Below the pieces are notes generated by a model. That model saw nothing but the letters and a program-made list of their open reading frames with translations. It was not told where the DNA came from and ran no database searches. 61,417 nt of DNA from Saprospiraceae bacterium (GTDB lineage: Bacteria > Bacteroidota > Bacteroidia > Chitinophagales > Saprospiraceae). How positions within the stretch are numbered: the first letter of the stretch is position 1; each line of letters starts with the position of its first letter. The translations under genes were made by a program, and so were the position numbers. This document shows positions 1-8,780 of the stretch, in pieces. The stretch spans positions 4,238 through 65,654 of the forward strand of contig JAHDEC010000022.1 in NCBI GenBank assembly GCA_020629035.1, in the 5' to 3' direction.

Positions 1-1104
1 GATCTTGAGTGTGAGTCAGAAGAGACATATTCTTTATACATAAGTTTCGGGGTGGAAAATGGGGACAATGATTTCTTCGATTTATTTGTAGATGGTGAGT
101 TTGAAGGGTTTTATAGTCTGGATGAATTGCCATTAATGATTGATGGCGTGGTGATTGATGGCTATACGCTGATCGAAGTTTGTTTAAATGATAATGAAGA
201 TTGTTGTGCTGTCCTAGAAGTGGAAGCGCCTGATTGTTCAGCCGAAGGTGATTGTGCTTTTGACGATTTATTTGTCGAAACCTACGAATGTGATGAAGAA
301 GGCAACTTCCTCATTGACTTCACTTTCGAAGTAGTGAATCCAGATGCAGGATCGTTTAATGTACATATCAATGGAGATTATTACGGCAATTACGCTTACG
401 GCGAAAGCTTTTATACCATCGGTCCATTTGATGGAGATTGTGAATCAGAATACCTTATAAGCCTTTACGACGAATTAAATGATGGCTGTACTATATCCAG
501 CTCGTTTGGTCCAGTTTGTTGTGAAGAAGAGGGCGTTTGTGAGATTTATGGCCTTGAGGCTTATGACTTTGAGTGTGAGTCGGAAGATACATATTCTCTA
601 TACATCAGTTTTGGGGTCGAAAATGGGGAAAATGACTTTTTTGATTTATTTGTGGATGGTGAGTTTGAAGGGTTTTATAGCTTGGAAGATCTTCCTTTGA
701 TGATTGACGGAGTGTTAATCGATGGGAATACCGTCGTTGAAGTTTGTATTAATGATAATGAAGATTGTTGCTCCATTATTGAGTTCGAGCCACCTGATTG
801 TTCAGCGGAAGGTGATTGTCTTTTTACAGAATTATACATTGAGACTTATGGCTGTGATGATGATGATAACTTCTTAATTGATTTTGAGTTTACTATCGAT
901 AATCCAGAGGCCGGATCTTTTAATGTTTTTGTCAATGGTGTTTATCTTGATAACCTAGCCTATGGTGAAGATTACTACACAGTAGGTCCATTTGAAGGTG
1001 ATTGTGAAACAGAATATACTTTATACGTAGAAGATGAGCTCGATAATGACTGTAACATTGAAAGTTTATTTGGTCCAGTTTGCTGTGGAGAGGAGGATTG
1101 CGAA
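1..1104 (+). repeat. Tandem ~564-bp DNA repeat (one B plus one A protein unit)
   Basis: The segment beginning at base 10 recurs at 574 with high nucleotide similarity, an offset of 564 bp or 188 codons. Examples are the stretch near 90-115 against 654-679 and the stretch near 228-255 against 792-819. The first copy spans about 1-540 and the second about 565-1104. Further B/A units downstream match only at protein level, which suggests a relatively recent internal duplication. The first copy may continue upstream of the window. Confidence 0.75.
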
Positions 1105-1875
1105 ATCAGCGAACTAGCTATATTCGATATAGTTTGTGATGAAGATGGACTTGGCTACAGTTTTTATGTAGATTTTGAAGTCGAGAATCCAGGCAACGAT
1201 TATTTTGAGGTTTGGATTGATGGTGTCTATTTAGATTTTTATCTCCTAGAAGAACTGCCGCTTCATATAGAAGATATGTTAGTGGGCGAAGATGTTGTAA
1301 TTACCGTTTGTATTAACGATATGGAAGATTGCTGTCAAGAAATGGAGGTGGAATCACCTGAATGTGAAGAAATAGTAGAAGATTGTGAGTTTACAAACCT
1401 TGAAATAGAAATAGGTGCTTGTAATGATGACGGTCTGTTTTATGTCGATTTTTGGTTTGATATAAGCGATCCAATATCTGATTCCTTTGTGGTCTATCTC
1501 AATGGGGATACCATTGGAAGTTTTGTTTATGGAGAAGATTATTATACCATCCATGATATAGTTGGGGATTGCAGTACTGAGTACCTCTTATACATAGAAG
1601 ACCCGTCATTGGAGTGTGCCATAGAGGATATATTTGGTCAAGTTTGCTGTGACGAGCCATTATTTAGCATTGCTTATTTTGATAATACCATCTATGTTAG
1701 TGATGCGCCAGAGGACTTTAGTTTTAAGGTTTTCCAAGCTTCTGGTCGTTATGTGGCTAAGTATTTTGTGCCTGGATCTGGAGAATACCCAATTGATCAA
1801 TTTGATGCCAGTATTTACATATTGTCCTATGAATACGAGGGAAAGTTGCAACATAAAAAAATAGTCAAACACTGA
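1..1875 (+). CDS. Cys/Asp/Glu-rich A/B-repeat surface protein, T9SS sorting domain (5' partial)
   Basis: The 5' end lies outside the window: the frame is open from base 1 and the first residues already match the middle of a repeat, so the ATG at 52 is not the true start. The visible part is about 5.5 tandem units of ~90-96 residues that alternate between two types. A units carry SFNV, NGxYYG, YGExYYTIGP, GDC and end FGPVCC. B units carry the FFDLFVDGEFEG-like strand, LPLMIDG, NDNEDCC and PPDC. The order is B-A-B-A-B-A, then a ~70-residue C-terminal domain (SGRYVAKYF, ASIYILSYEY, KKIVKH) resembling a T9SS type A sorting domain. Composition is strongly acidic, with regularly placed cysteines. 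I infer export across the outer membrane and attachment to or release from the surface. The repeat family is not one I recognise; adhesin or structural roles are guesses. The next gene is a paralogue. Confidence 0.8.
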   Translation, partial: DLECESEETYSLYISFGVENGDNDFFDLFVDGEFEGFYSLDELPLMIDGVVIDGYTLIEVCLNDNEDCCAVLEVEAPDCSAEGDCAFDDLFVETYECDEEGNFLIDFTFEVVNPDAGSFNVHINGDYYGNYAYGESFYTIGPFDGDCESEYLISLYDELNDGCTISSSFGPVCCEEEGVCEIYGLEAYDFECESEDTYSLYISFGVENGENDFFDLFVDGEFEGFYSLEDLPLMIDGVLIDGNTVVEVCINDNEDCCSIIEFEPPDCSAEGDCLFTELYIETYGCDDDDNFLIDFEFTIDNPEAGSFNVFVNGVYLDNLAYGEDYYTVGPFEGDCETEYTLYVEDELDNDCNIESLFGPVCCGEEDCEISELAIFDIVCDEDGLGYSFYVDFEVENPGNDYFEVWIDGVYLDFYLLEELPLHIEDMLVGEDVVITVCINDMEDCCQEMEVESPECEEIVEDCEFTNLEIEIGACNDDGLFYVDFWFDISDPISDSFVVYLNGDTIGSFVYGEDYYTIHDIVGDCSTEYLLYIEDPSLECAIEDIFGQVCCDEPLFSIAYFDNTIYVSDAPEDFSFKVFQASGRYVAKYFVPGSGEYPIDQFDASIYILSYEYEGKLQHKKIVKH

Positions 1876-1888
1876 TGAAAAAGCCAAT

Positions 1889-1926
1889 AAAAATGGTGAC
1901 TCTGAAAAGAGTCGCCATTTTTTTTT
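1889..1926 (+). terminator. Rho-independent terminator
   Basis: A 12-bp stem pairs 1891-1902 with 1909-1920 (one G-T wobble) around a 6-nt loop and is followed by a run of nine T. It lies 14 bp after the stop of the upstream repeat-protein gene and separates it from its paralogue. Confidence 0.85.
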
Positions 1927-2002
1927 GTTCATCACGCAACGTTTTTTATCGCCAAAGTCTATTAAGGATAGAACATTTTACCAATAGACAAAAAACGTAA
2001 AC

Positions 2003-5000
2003 ATGAAGTATTTAAGCTTTCTCTTCCTATTAGTTTCTTTCCAACTAGCCAGTCAAAATGAATGTGGATTATCAATTCAGCATATCGAATGGGGCGAATG
2101 CTCGGGTGATTTTATTGAAGCACATATCGGTGTAACGGCAGAATTACCTTCTAGCACCTTTACTGTATACGTCGATGGAGATTCCTATGGGACTTTTGAG
2201 TATGGTCAGGACAATTATGTTTTATATGAGATTATTGCTGACTGTATGACAAATTATGAATTCTTAGTTATTGATAATGGCCCAGATAGTTGTTCGACGA
2301 GCCTAATTATGCAGGATCTTGCATGCTGTGGTTTTGGTTGCGAATTAGCCGGTGTAAACATAGCTGATACCATTTGTTTAGATAGTTTAATAGCGCCTGT
2401 GTTTGAAGCCGCATTCTTTGAGAATGATGGAATTACTGATTTCATTGATGTGTATATCGACGGAAACTTTTATGAAACAGTCAGTCAAGCAGCTTTCCCT
2501 TTAAGTCATTATGAATTGTTACAAGGAACTGAGTATATCTTTACTTTTTGTGAGTCAGATGCGCCAGATTGTTGTTTTACAGTGGATGTTCCAGCCTTCT
2601 CTTGTTATAACGGACCTGTAGAATGTCACCTAGATGAGGCTATCATTCAACCCTATGTTTGTATGGAAGATTCGCTAGGATATGTTTTGATTGAATTCGA
2701 AACACCTGCTGATTCTGAAGCAGCATTTTCAATCGTTGTTGGCGATGAGATTTACACTCGTACTTATGGTGATACCTATTATGAAATTGGACCCGTATCG
2801 TATGCTTGTGGTGATTTTATCGAGGTATACATTTTTGAAGATAATAATGATGTATGCAATACTTCAGCAGTTGTTGAAGCTATATGTTGTGATACTGATT
2901 GCTATATGCCTGCACCGACATGGTCTGGTACAGACTGTAACGAAGAATATTTTATTATCTACGATTTAGTGGTTACTGAGTATCTAAGTGATTTTGAAAA
3001 TATCACTTTGTATTTAAACGGTCAAGCCTATTTTGACTTAATTAAAGATGAATCAATTACATTAAACATACCTCAAAATTTGATCGATGAAATTTTCGTA
3101 TTGTCGTTTCAAATTGAAGATTTCTGTTCAGTAGATATTGATCTTTACAACTCATGCTACAACCAACAAGGTGGAGATTGCCAGTGGGAAGGAGCAGAAT
3201 GGGAAGTTGAAGACTGCAATGATCAAGGTCTTTTTGCGATCAATATTTACTACGGCATAGACAATCCATCATCAGATCAATTTTATGTTTTATTTGATGG
3301 TGACAGCCGTGGACCGTTTAGCTACAACCCAGCTGGTTTTGTTCGAATAGAAGGCATTCCTGGTAATTGTGATGTATTATATGATTTCACTTTAATCGAT
3401 GCTAATGATCCTTGCTGTTCATATACTTTTTCTTTACAAGAACCAGTTTGCTGCCAGCCTATAGATTGTTTCTTTGGTGAATACTCAGTGGGAGAAGTGA
3501 CATGTGACGATAACTCCATCTTTTTCTGGAATTTCAATGTTGAGCATAGTGGAGCAAGCGATTCATTTAATGTAGTTGTGGGCGGTGTGAATATCGTTGC
3601 CACATTTGCATACAGTGATTTACCTGTTGATTTTGAATTTAGCAATTTCATTACTAATGGGCCTTCTATTGATCTTATGCTATGTGATCAAGAATACGAA
3701 ATGGAATGTTTTAATAATTATCAAATAGATAATCCTTGTTACGAGTCTGATGGCTGTCCGTTTACTTGGTTGACCCTAGAAGCTGTAGAATGTTATGAGG
3801 GTATGTTTTATGCCTTGATTACATATGAGTCTGAGGCCACGGAAGGTAGCTTTAGTGTAGTTGGCAATGGCAATGATTATGGTGATTTTGATTTCAACAG
3901 CAGTAATAATGTAATTATTGGACCATTAGCAGCTGATTGTGAAACATTATATGAGTTTGTCTTAATCCACAACGAAATTGAAGATTGTCAAAATGAGACC
4001 TACTTTGTAGAACCTATTTGTTGTGATGAAGACTGCATGCTTGAATACGGCTATTCAGAATACTACTGCAATGATTCTATCCTAACCATAGTAGGTCTAA
4101 CAGTAGGTGGAAGTAATGGTGATAATTACCATATTCTCTACGATGATGTTTACTTAGGGCTATATGATTTTTCTGAGCCAATAGATTTCAGTTTAGCGAT
4201 TCCTAATATCCAAGAAGGCACTATCTCTTTTGAAATTTGTGATGGACAAGATGAGTCTTGTTGTATTACTGCTTACTTTGATATTCCTTGTGATGGAGAT
4301 TTTGAATGCAATATTGAAATCACTGATTACACCATTTTTGATTGTAATGCAGCTGGAGAATTTGATGTTTTACTGACGGTAGATGTGGATTTCCCAATTG
4401 GTGAGGGTATTCAAGTTTTTGGAAATGGAAATGATTATGGCTTCTTTGATTATCCAATAAGTCAAATCTACATCCAAGGCCTGGATCCAGATTGCGAAAC
4501 ATTATACGAGTTTGTGCTTGTAGATACAGAAGTAGAGAGTTGCTTTGAAGTATTAGAATTTGAGGAGCCTGTATGTTGTGGAGATTTGCCTGCTTGCTCT
4601 ATCGAAAGTGTAGGTGTAGAGTACTTCGCTTGTGAAGAGGGTGTATATTTTGTGGCAGTTACGACACAGCACGAAGGCCTAGGCACTGAATATAATTTAT
4701 ATCTAGACAATGAATATCAAGGAACGCATGATTATGATGGCACTATAGAGTTGGGTCCATTCCAAGGTAGCGAATCAGATACCCATGACTTACTACTTAT
4801 AGACACCGAAGATCCAACTTGCTCTATGCATGTATATTTTGGCCAAGAATGTGATGAATTCGTAGAAGAGGATGAGGAAGACCAGCTATACAATCCAGAT
4901 ATACAGTATTTAATACACGATAACAGCATCACTTTTGATAACCCAGATGAAGTAGCTGTAATGAGAATCTTCGATCCTAATGGAAAAACCATCGAAAGAT

Positions 5001-5113
5001 ATCCAAGTGTAAATGATTATACCATGACATTCGAATATCCAGCAGGTATATACTTCCTGGAGATGATAGGAAATAATAAGCGAATTACTGCTAAAATGGT
5101 AATTTCTAGGTAA
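2003..5113 (+). CDS. Cys/Asp/Glu-rich A/B-repeat surface protein with signal peptide and T9SS sorting domain
   Basis: A complete 1036-residue paralogue of the upstream partial gene. Residues 1-18 form a signal peptide ending near ASQ. About eleven units of 88-96 residues follow. Each starts with a Cys, has a second Cys 10-14 residues later, and A units end in a CC pair. Five A/B pairs can be traced by the alternation of GDC/LYEF/CC (A) and IDVYIDG/ESDAPDCC-like (B) motifs; a last degenerate A unit ends near residue 955. An acidic linker (VEEDEEDQ) leads to a C-terminal domain with VMRIFDPNGKTI, AGIYFLEM and ITAKMVISR, typical of T9SS type A sorting signals. The units here are more diverged from each other than in the neighbour. 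I infer an extracellular, probably disulfide-stabilised beta-rich protein. The ligand or role is unknown; the acidity would suit divalent-cation binding, which is a guess. Confidence 0.85.
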   Translation: MKYLSFLFLLVSFQLASQNECGLSIQHIEWGECSGDFIEAHIGVTAELPSSTFTVYVDGDSYGTFEYGQDNYVLYEIIADCMTNYEFLVIDNGPDSCSTSLIMQDLACCGFGCELAGVNIADTICLDSLIAPVFEAAFFENDGITDFIDVYIDGNFYETVSQAAFPLSHYELLQGTEYIFTFCESDAPDCCFTVDVPAFSCYNGPVECHLDEAIIQPYVCMEDSLGYVLIEFETPADSEAAFSIVVGDEIYTRTYGDTYYEIGPVSYACGDFIEVYIFEDNNDVCNTSAVVEAICCDTDCYMPAPTWSGTDCNEEYFIIYDLVVTEYLSDFENITLYLNGQAYFDLIKDESITLNIPQNLIDEIFVLSFQIEDFCSVDIDLYNSCYNQQGGDCQWEGAEWEVEDCNDQGLFAINIYYGIDNPSSDQFYVLFDGDSRGPFSYNPAGFVRIEGIPGNCDVLYDFTLIDANDPCCSYTFSLQEPVCCQPIDCFFGEYSVGEVTCDDNSIFFWNFNVEHSGASDSFNVVVGGVNIVATFAYSDLPVDFEFSNFITNGPSIDLMLCDQEYEMECFNNYQIDNPCYESDGCPFTWLTLEAVECYEGMFYALITYESEATEGSFSVVGNGNDYGDFDFNSSNNVIIGPLAADCETLYEFVLIHNEIEDCQNETYFVEPICCDEDCMLEYGYSEYYCNDSILTIVGLTVGGSNGDNYHILYDDVYLGLYDFSEPIDFSLAIPNIQEGTISFEICDGQDESCCITAYFDIPCDGDFECNIEITDYTIFDCNAAGEFDVLLTVDVDFPIGEGIQVFGNGNDYGFFDYPISQIYIQGLDPDCETLYEFVLVDTEVESCFEVLEFEEPVCCGDLPACSIESVGVEYFACEEGVYFVAVTTQHEGLGTEYNLYLDNEYQGTHDYDGTIELGPFQGSESDTHDLLLIDTEDPTCSMHVYFGQECDEFVEEDEEDQLYNPDIQYLIHDNSITFDNPDEVAVMRIFDPNGKTIERYPSVNDYTMTFEYPAGIYFLEMIGNNKRITAKMVISR

Positions 5114-5143
5114 GAGAAACTTTAGCTTTGGAATCTTGGTTTG

Positions 5144-5151
5144 TATCTTTG
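5144..5151 (+). promoter_or_regulatory. -7 promoter box (TATCTTTG)
   Basis: Exact match to the Bacteroidota -7 consensus TAnnTTTG, 16 bp before the SUI1-like start codon. A second match (TAGCTTTG) sits at 5123-5130. No convincing -33 box was seen. Confidence 0.55.
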
Positions 5152-5167
5152 AAGAAACATACGAATC

Positions 5168-5533
5168 ATGTCGAAAAAGCAAAAGTCTAAATCTTTGAAT
5201 TGGGAGGATTTTCAGGCGTTGGGGAGCCCTGAAAATGCCCCCCGATTTGAAGATAATGAAGAAACACCCAAGCTAGCAAAACGTTTCGGCACCTTCGTAG
5301 TTAGAATCCATCTAGAAAAGAAAAAACGTGGTGGAAAAACGGCCTGCATCATCAAAGGACTTAAACTCAGCAGCGACGAACTAAAAGACCTCTCCAAAGA
5401 TCTCAAAAAAGTATGTGGCGTAGGCGGTGCCTGCAAAAATGGTGAAATCATCATCCAAGGAAATAACCGAGAAAAAATCATGCAACACCTCCAAAAATTA
5501 GGCGTCAAAGACGTAAAAATGGCAGGAGGTTAA
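5168..5533 (+). CDS. yciH: SUI1/eIF1-like translation factor (YciH family)
   Basis: A 121-residue protein. An N-terminal ~35 residues of low similarity are followed by a SUI1/eIF1 fold: VVRIHLEKKKRGGK, ACIIKGL, LKKVCGVGGACKNGEIIIQG and a C-terminal LQKLGVKDVKMAGG. The GVGG-xx-K-x-G-x-I-x-I-x-G signature is the family hallmark. Family members are bacterial and archaeal relatives of eIF1, thought to influence start-codon selection on the small ribosomal subunit; their role in bacteria is poorly defined. The ATG at 5168 follows a -7 promoter box closely, so the gene is probably monocistronic. The 154 bp after it hold no gene that I can see. Confidence 0.9.
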   Translation: MSKKQKSKSLNWEDFQALGSPENAPRFEDNEETPKLAKRFGTFVVRIHLEKKKRGGKTACIIKGLKLSSDELKDLSKDLKKVCGVGGACKNGEIIIQGNNREKIMQHLQKLGVKDVKMAGG

Positions 5534-5687
5534 GTAAGTTCACAACACCATTCCACCATCCATAAAACAAAAACAACCAGCAGCTAAGCCAGGCTTTTCA
5601 AGTAGTAATCTACTACCCCTTTAAGTTATTCTATCGAATAAATAATTATGTTTTAGAAACTATACGAGAAGCAACATTGAACAAAAA

Positions 5688-8018
5688 CTAGAACTTTACA
5701 TTAATACCTGCCACTAAACTAAATCCCAGGTCGTCTGCAAAATATCGTTGCCGATTTAAGTAATCTCTGTACTCGACATTAAACAAATTATCCGCCTTTA
5801 TAAACGACCGAATCTTAAGTGCCTGTGTGATGATATCTGTCGAAAATTTAAGACTTGTCAAATTATATGCTCCTGGAGAAGGAACAAAGTCTTGGGAAAC
5901 TAATAAGTTATTTTGCCTAAAAACAAATCGGTTGTTTATCTCCACTTCTGGGTTCTCGAGTTTTGTATTTTTAAACTTAGTTTTTAGTCCATTTATTCGA
6001 TAATTTATACTCCCAAATAAACTGTTTGGAGGCATAAAAATGAGTGGAATATCTTGACTAATATCTTGACCTCTTAGATAGCTATATTTTAAAACTAATA
6101 GCAATGATCGGCTCAGGGTAAATTGGGAAGAAAAATCTAATCCGTAAATACTTGCATCCGTCTGTTCGTACTTAAAAACTGGAAATGCTCCTCGAATGGT
6201 TAAGCGAATTTCTTCCTGAGGATTTAGATAAATGTAATCATTAAAGTATTGGTGATAGACCAAGACATTGAGTGCTATATCTGAACTTGGAACAAATTTA
6301 TATTCTAAAGTATTCTTCAGCGCTCTCTCCATCTTGAGCGAAATATCGCCCTCTTCTATACCACTAACTCCCTGATGTAGTCCTTGGCTATACAGCTCAT
6401 TAATTCCAGGATTTCTCATGCTGTAACCAGCATTATACGCTAGCGATTGTTTAGCCCCAATCTTTCTAGTAACAGCAAATATTCCTGTCACATTATGGAA
6501 GGCATTTTCGTATCGAATAATCTCTCTTGGAATACTGGTGCTAATGGTGAGTGCGGTCTGTCGATCGTAGTCATATCTTGCTCCAGCATCAATGACAAAA
6601 TTTGATTTTGTATAACTGATCTTAGAGTAAACTCCATTTTTCCATGCGATATAGTCAGGTATAAGCGGTAGTATACCGGTCTCAGGATTATTGGTATTAT
6701 CAGTTACTATGTTTTGGTAGCCCGATTTCCAGTCTAACTGATCATTAATGGAGTGCTTATAGTTAATATTAGTATTAAAGGTATACTGAATCAAGCTAAG
6801 CGAAGGAATATCAGTCCGTCCACTTCTTCGAATATCAAATTCTTTCCTATTGTTTATTTGACCGGCTCCGATAAACTCAATGTAGCGATCGTCATTAATA
6901 ATATACTTGGCTTTTATTTTTGCTAAATGATGTGCTACTTCTTGCCTTGGTGCCTCTATTGTGTAACTAAAATCTGCTTCAGTATAAAAAGGCTCTGCCC
7001 TACTTAAAGCCGCCTCAAGATCGGTGAGATTTCCAATTTGCGAACCTCTTAAAATACCTAGTCTTGTGTTAAATGTACTTGCGTAGAAATCTACAAATAG
7101 TCTATCCTTTATGGTCTTTTCGAGCTGCAAAGCAAGATTAGCTTCCTCGACTCCTGAGTTGTTCAGCAAATAGTTGGCTGTTTTCCGGTCTCCATATTTT
7201 TTTAGTGTACCATTTACTCGCCAAGCTAGAGCCTTATTGTATTTTCCCAATCGAAGATTAAGTGTATTGCCCCGGCCATTAGATTCGAAAATATAATTGG
7301 CTTGACCATGTAAATGGGGTTCTCGTTCTATTCTATTGGGCTCAGATAAAATGATGCTTCCTACATTACCTCCACCAATTTCTAAAATGCTTGCTCCTTT
7401 TAATACGGTGATTTTATCGGCAGCAAATGGATCTATTTCTGGGCTGTGATCATTACCCCATTGTTGTCCACTTTGCACTATTCCATTGTTAAGAACAATC
7501 AGACGATTTCCGTATAATCCGTGCACAACAGGCTTAGATATACCATTGCCGTTTTTAATGAGATGTACTCCCGTTTCGTTTTCCAGTAAGCCAGATAAAT
7601 TTTGATGGCTATTATCCTCGATACTTGCTCTGTTAATGGAAGAATTAGACTGCTTGCTCAGTCCGTCTTGCTTGCCTGAAATTACAACCGTACCTAGCTC
7701 GGTAGGTGTATGAGTGAGTAAAATATTAAGGCTGGTGTCTTGAGTGACATCAAAGTGAAATTTTTCGCTTTGGCAGCCTATATGGGAGATGATGATGTGG
7801 TAATGACCTGGACAAACATTGGCCAAAATGAAGCCACCTTTATCATCCGTAATGGTACCTACTTGGGTTTCCTGAATAAATACATTAGCGTATGATAAAG
7901 GTGATGAAGATACTTCATCAGTTACCTGTCCTCGTACGGTAAGCACACAGTCTTGTCCAATGGCAAGGGAAGTAACATAAAGATTTATTAATATTATCCA
8001 GTAAAGCTTATTGGACAT
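5688..8018 (-). CDS. TonB-dependent receptor with carboxypeptidase-regulatory-like domain, metal type
   Basis: An outer-membrane active transporter of about 776 residues. The frame is open to 8075, but I chose the ATG at 8018 because it gives a clean signal peptide (residues 1-22, ending LAIGQ before DC). An ~80-residue CarboxypepD_reg-like beta-sandwich follows (VRGQVTDE, SYANVFIQET, GGFILANV). Next come the plug (LSGLLENETGVHLIKNG, VHGLYGNRLIVLNNG, GNDHSPEIDPFAADKI) and a 22-strand-type barrel ending ADDLGFSLVAGINVKF. The GNDHSPEIDPF segment resembles zinc- or copper-type receptors such as ZnuD. The start overlaps the stop of the upstream lipoprotein gene by 11 bp, so the two should be co-translated. 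Regulation probably passes through the palindrome at 8600-8622. The substrate is inferred, not shown. Confidence 0.88.
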   Translation of the reverse strand: MSNKLYWIILINLYVTSLAIGQDCVLTVRGQVTDEVSSSPLSYANVFIQETQVGTITDDKGGFILANVCPGHYHIIISHIGCQSEKFHFDVTQDTSLNILLTHTPTELGTVVISGKQDGLSKQSNSSINRASIEDNSHQNLSGLLENETGVHLIKNGNGISKPVVHGLYGNRLIVLNNGIVQSGQQWGNDHSPEIDPFAADKITVLKGASILEIGGGNVGSIILSEPNRIEREPHLHGQANYIFESNGRGNTLNLRLGKYNKALAWRVNGTLKKYGDRKTANYLLNNSGVEEANLALQLEKTIKDRLFVDFYASTFNTRLGILRGSQIGNLTDLEAALSRAEPFYTEADFSYTIEAPRQEVAHHLAKIKAKYIINDDRYIEFIGAGQINNRKEFDIRRSGRTDIPSLSLIQYTFNTNINYKHSINDQLDWKSGYQNIVTDNTNNPETGILPLIPDYIAWKNGVYSKISYTKSNFVIDAGARYDYDRQTALTISTSIPREIIRYENAFHNVTGIFAVTRKIGAKQSLAYNAGYSMRNPGINELYSQGLHQGVSGIEEGDISLKMERALKNTLEYKFVPSSDIALNVLVYHQYFNDYIYLNPQEEIRLTIRGAFPVFKYEQTDASIYGLDFSSQFTLSRSLLLVLKYSYLRGQDISQDIPLIFMPPNSLFGSINYRINGLKTKFKNTKLENPEVEINNRFVFRQNNLLVSQDFVPSPGAYNLTSLKFSTDIITQALKIRSFIKADNLFNVEYRDYLNRQRYFADDLGFSLVAGINVKF

Positions 8019-8568
8019 CAACAGGGAACGTAACTTCAATATCCGTCTCTCCTCCGGCATTAGTAATGTCACCATCTGCTACTCCATCCTCAAATTTTTC
8101 TGGCTCGTGTTTTAATGTTATCGTCAAATCTCCTGAACCAACATCACCTGTGGTGAGTATAAAACTTAGTCCTATTGGGTTTCCATCAGCATCTTGATCA
8201 TTATAAGCGACATCGACACCAGGAATACTTGACTCAAAAAAGAACTGATGCTCTTCATCTTCTTCTTGAATTTCTTCTGTGATGCTTTCTGATGGGCTTA
8301 TCGATTCATTTAATAATTCGATTGAACCAGTGTAGGTGGTATTCGCTGCAACTGTTCCTCCAACCGTGGTGGCTTCCATACCTCCATCACCATCTAAATC
8401 TCTGAAACTCATACCTACAGCAGGACCTCCCATTGAAGTGTTTAGCGTAACGTTTACAGTGGTTATGAGTTCAGGTGGTTCCACTACGTCAGGATCTTCT
8501 TTATCACAGGCAGTGATAAATAATAAACAAAAGAAACTGAGGATACTGATTTTAGAAGTTAAATTCAT
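8008..8568 (-). CDS. Lipoprotein partner of the TonB-dependent receptor
   Basis: A 186-residue protein with a lipoprotein signal (LLFITAC, Cys at about residue 21) followed by an acidic linker. The body has DLDGDGG, NTTYTGSIELLNES, an acidic EEIQEEDEEHQFFFE segment, YNDQDADGNPIGL and a C-terminal TLKHEP. I recall the TYTGS, EEDEEHQFF and DADGNPIG motifs from a Bacteroidota lipoprotein family found beside metal-type TonB receptors; this is from memory and not checked. It is the first gene of a two-gene operon and overlaps the receptor by 11 bp. I infer that it binds or hands over the substrate on the outer-membrane surface or in the periplasm. Confidence 0.75.
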   Translation of the reverse strand: MNLTSKISILSFFCLLFITACDKEDPDVVEPPELITTVNVTLNTSMGGPAVGMSFRDLDGDGGMEATTVGGTVAANTTYTGSIELLNESISPSESITEEIQEEDEEHQFFFESSIPGVDVAYNDQDADGNPIGLSFILTTGDVGSGDLTITLKHEPEKFEDGVADGDITNAGGETDIEVTFPVDVQ

Positions 8569-8585
8569 AATTATATGTTTTTATT

Positions 8586-8593
8586 CAAAGGTA
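8586..8593 (-). promoter_or_regulatory. -7 promoter box of the lipoprotein/TonB receptor operon (TACCTTTG)
   Basis: Read on the minus strand this is an exact TAnnTTTG box, 17 bp upstream of the lipoprotein start. The palindrome at 8600-8622 begins 6 bp further upstream, within the space between the -7 and -33 positions. Confidence 0.65.
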
Positions 8594-8599
8594 AATAAT

Positions 8600-8622
8600 A
8601 AAATGCAACACTGTTGCATTTT
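8600..8622. promoter_or_regulatory. Perfect 10-3-10 palindromic operator, Fur/Zur-like
   Basis: AAAATGCAAC, then ACT, then GTTGCATTTT: a perfect 10-bp inverted repeat with a 3-nt spacer, 23 bp in all. That is the size and geometry of Fur-family operators. It sits just upstream of the -7 box of the lipoprotein/TonB receptor operon, where a bound repressor would block RNA polymerase. Assignment to Zur is an inference from the neighbouring metal-type receptor. Confidence 0.7.
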
Positions 8623-8780
8623 TGATGCGATTTTATCCTAGAAAGCACTAATTGTCCCAGATGTAAAGGAAGTCTTATCATACTTACATGTGAGTTATTC
8701 CTGACCAAGAAGTCAATAATTACAGACTTGTCCTAGGCATTAGTGTTAAGCTAAGAGCTTTAAACTGCACTCAAAATATC

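Noticed and set aside
52-1875. ATG at 52 as the start of the first gene
   Set aside because: The frame is open from base 1, and residues before the ATG match the equivalent positions in the next repeat, so the gene begins outside the window.
1-5113. Repeats taken as a CRISPR-like or satellite array
   Set aside because: The period (564 bp) equals 188 codons in a continuous coding frame with protein-level conservation; it is a repeat protein.
5212-5508. 98-residue minus-strand open frame opposite the SUI1-like gene
   Set aside because: It is the complement of a clearly coding gene and has no family features.
8018-8075. N-terminal 19-residue extension of the TonB receptor
   Set aside because: It lies within the upstream lipoprotein gene and precedes a normal signal peptide starting at 8018.
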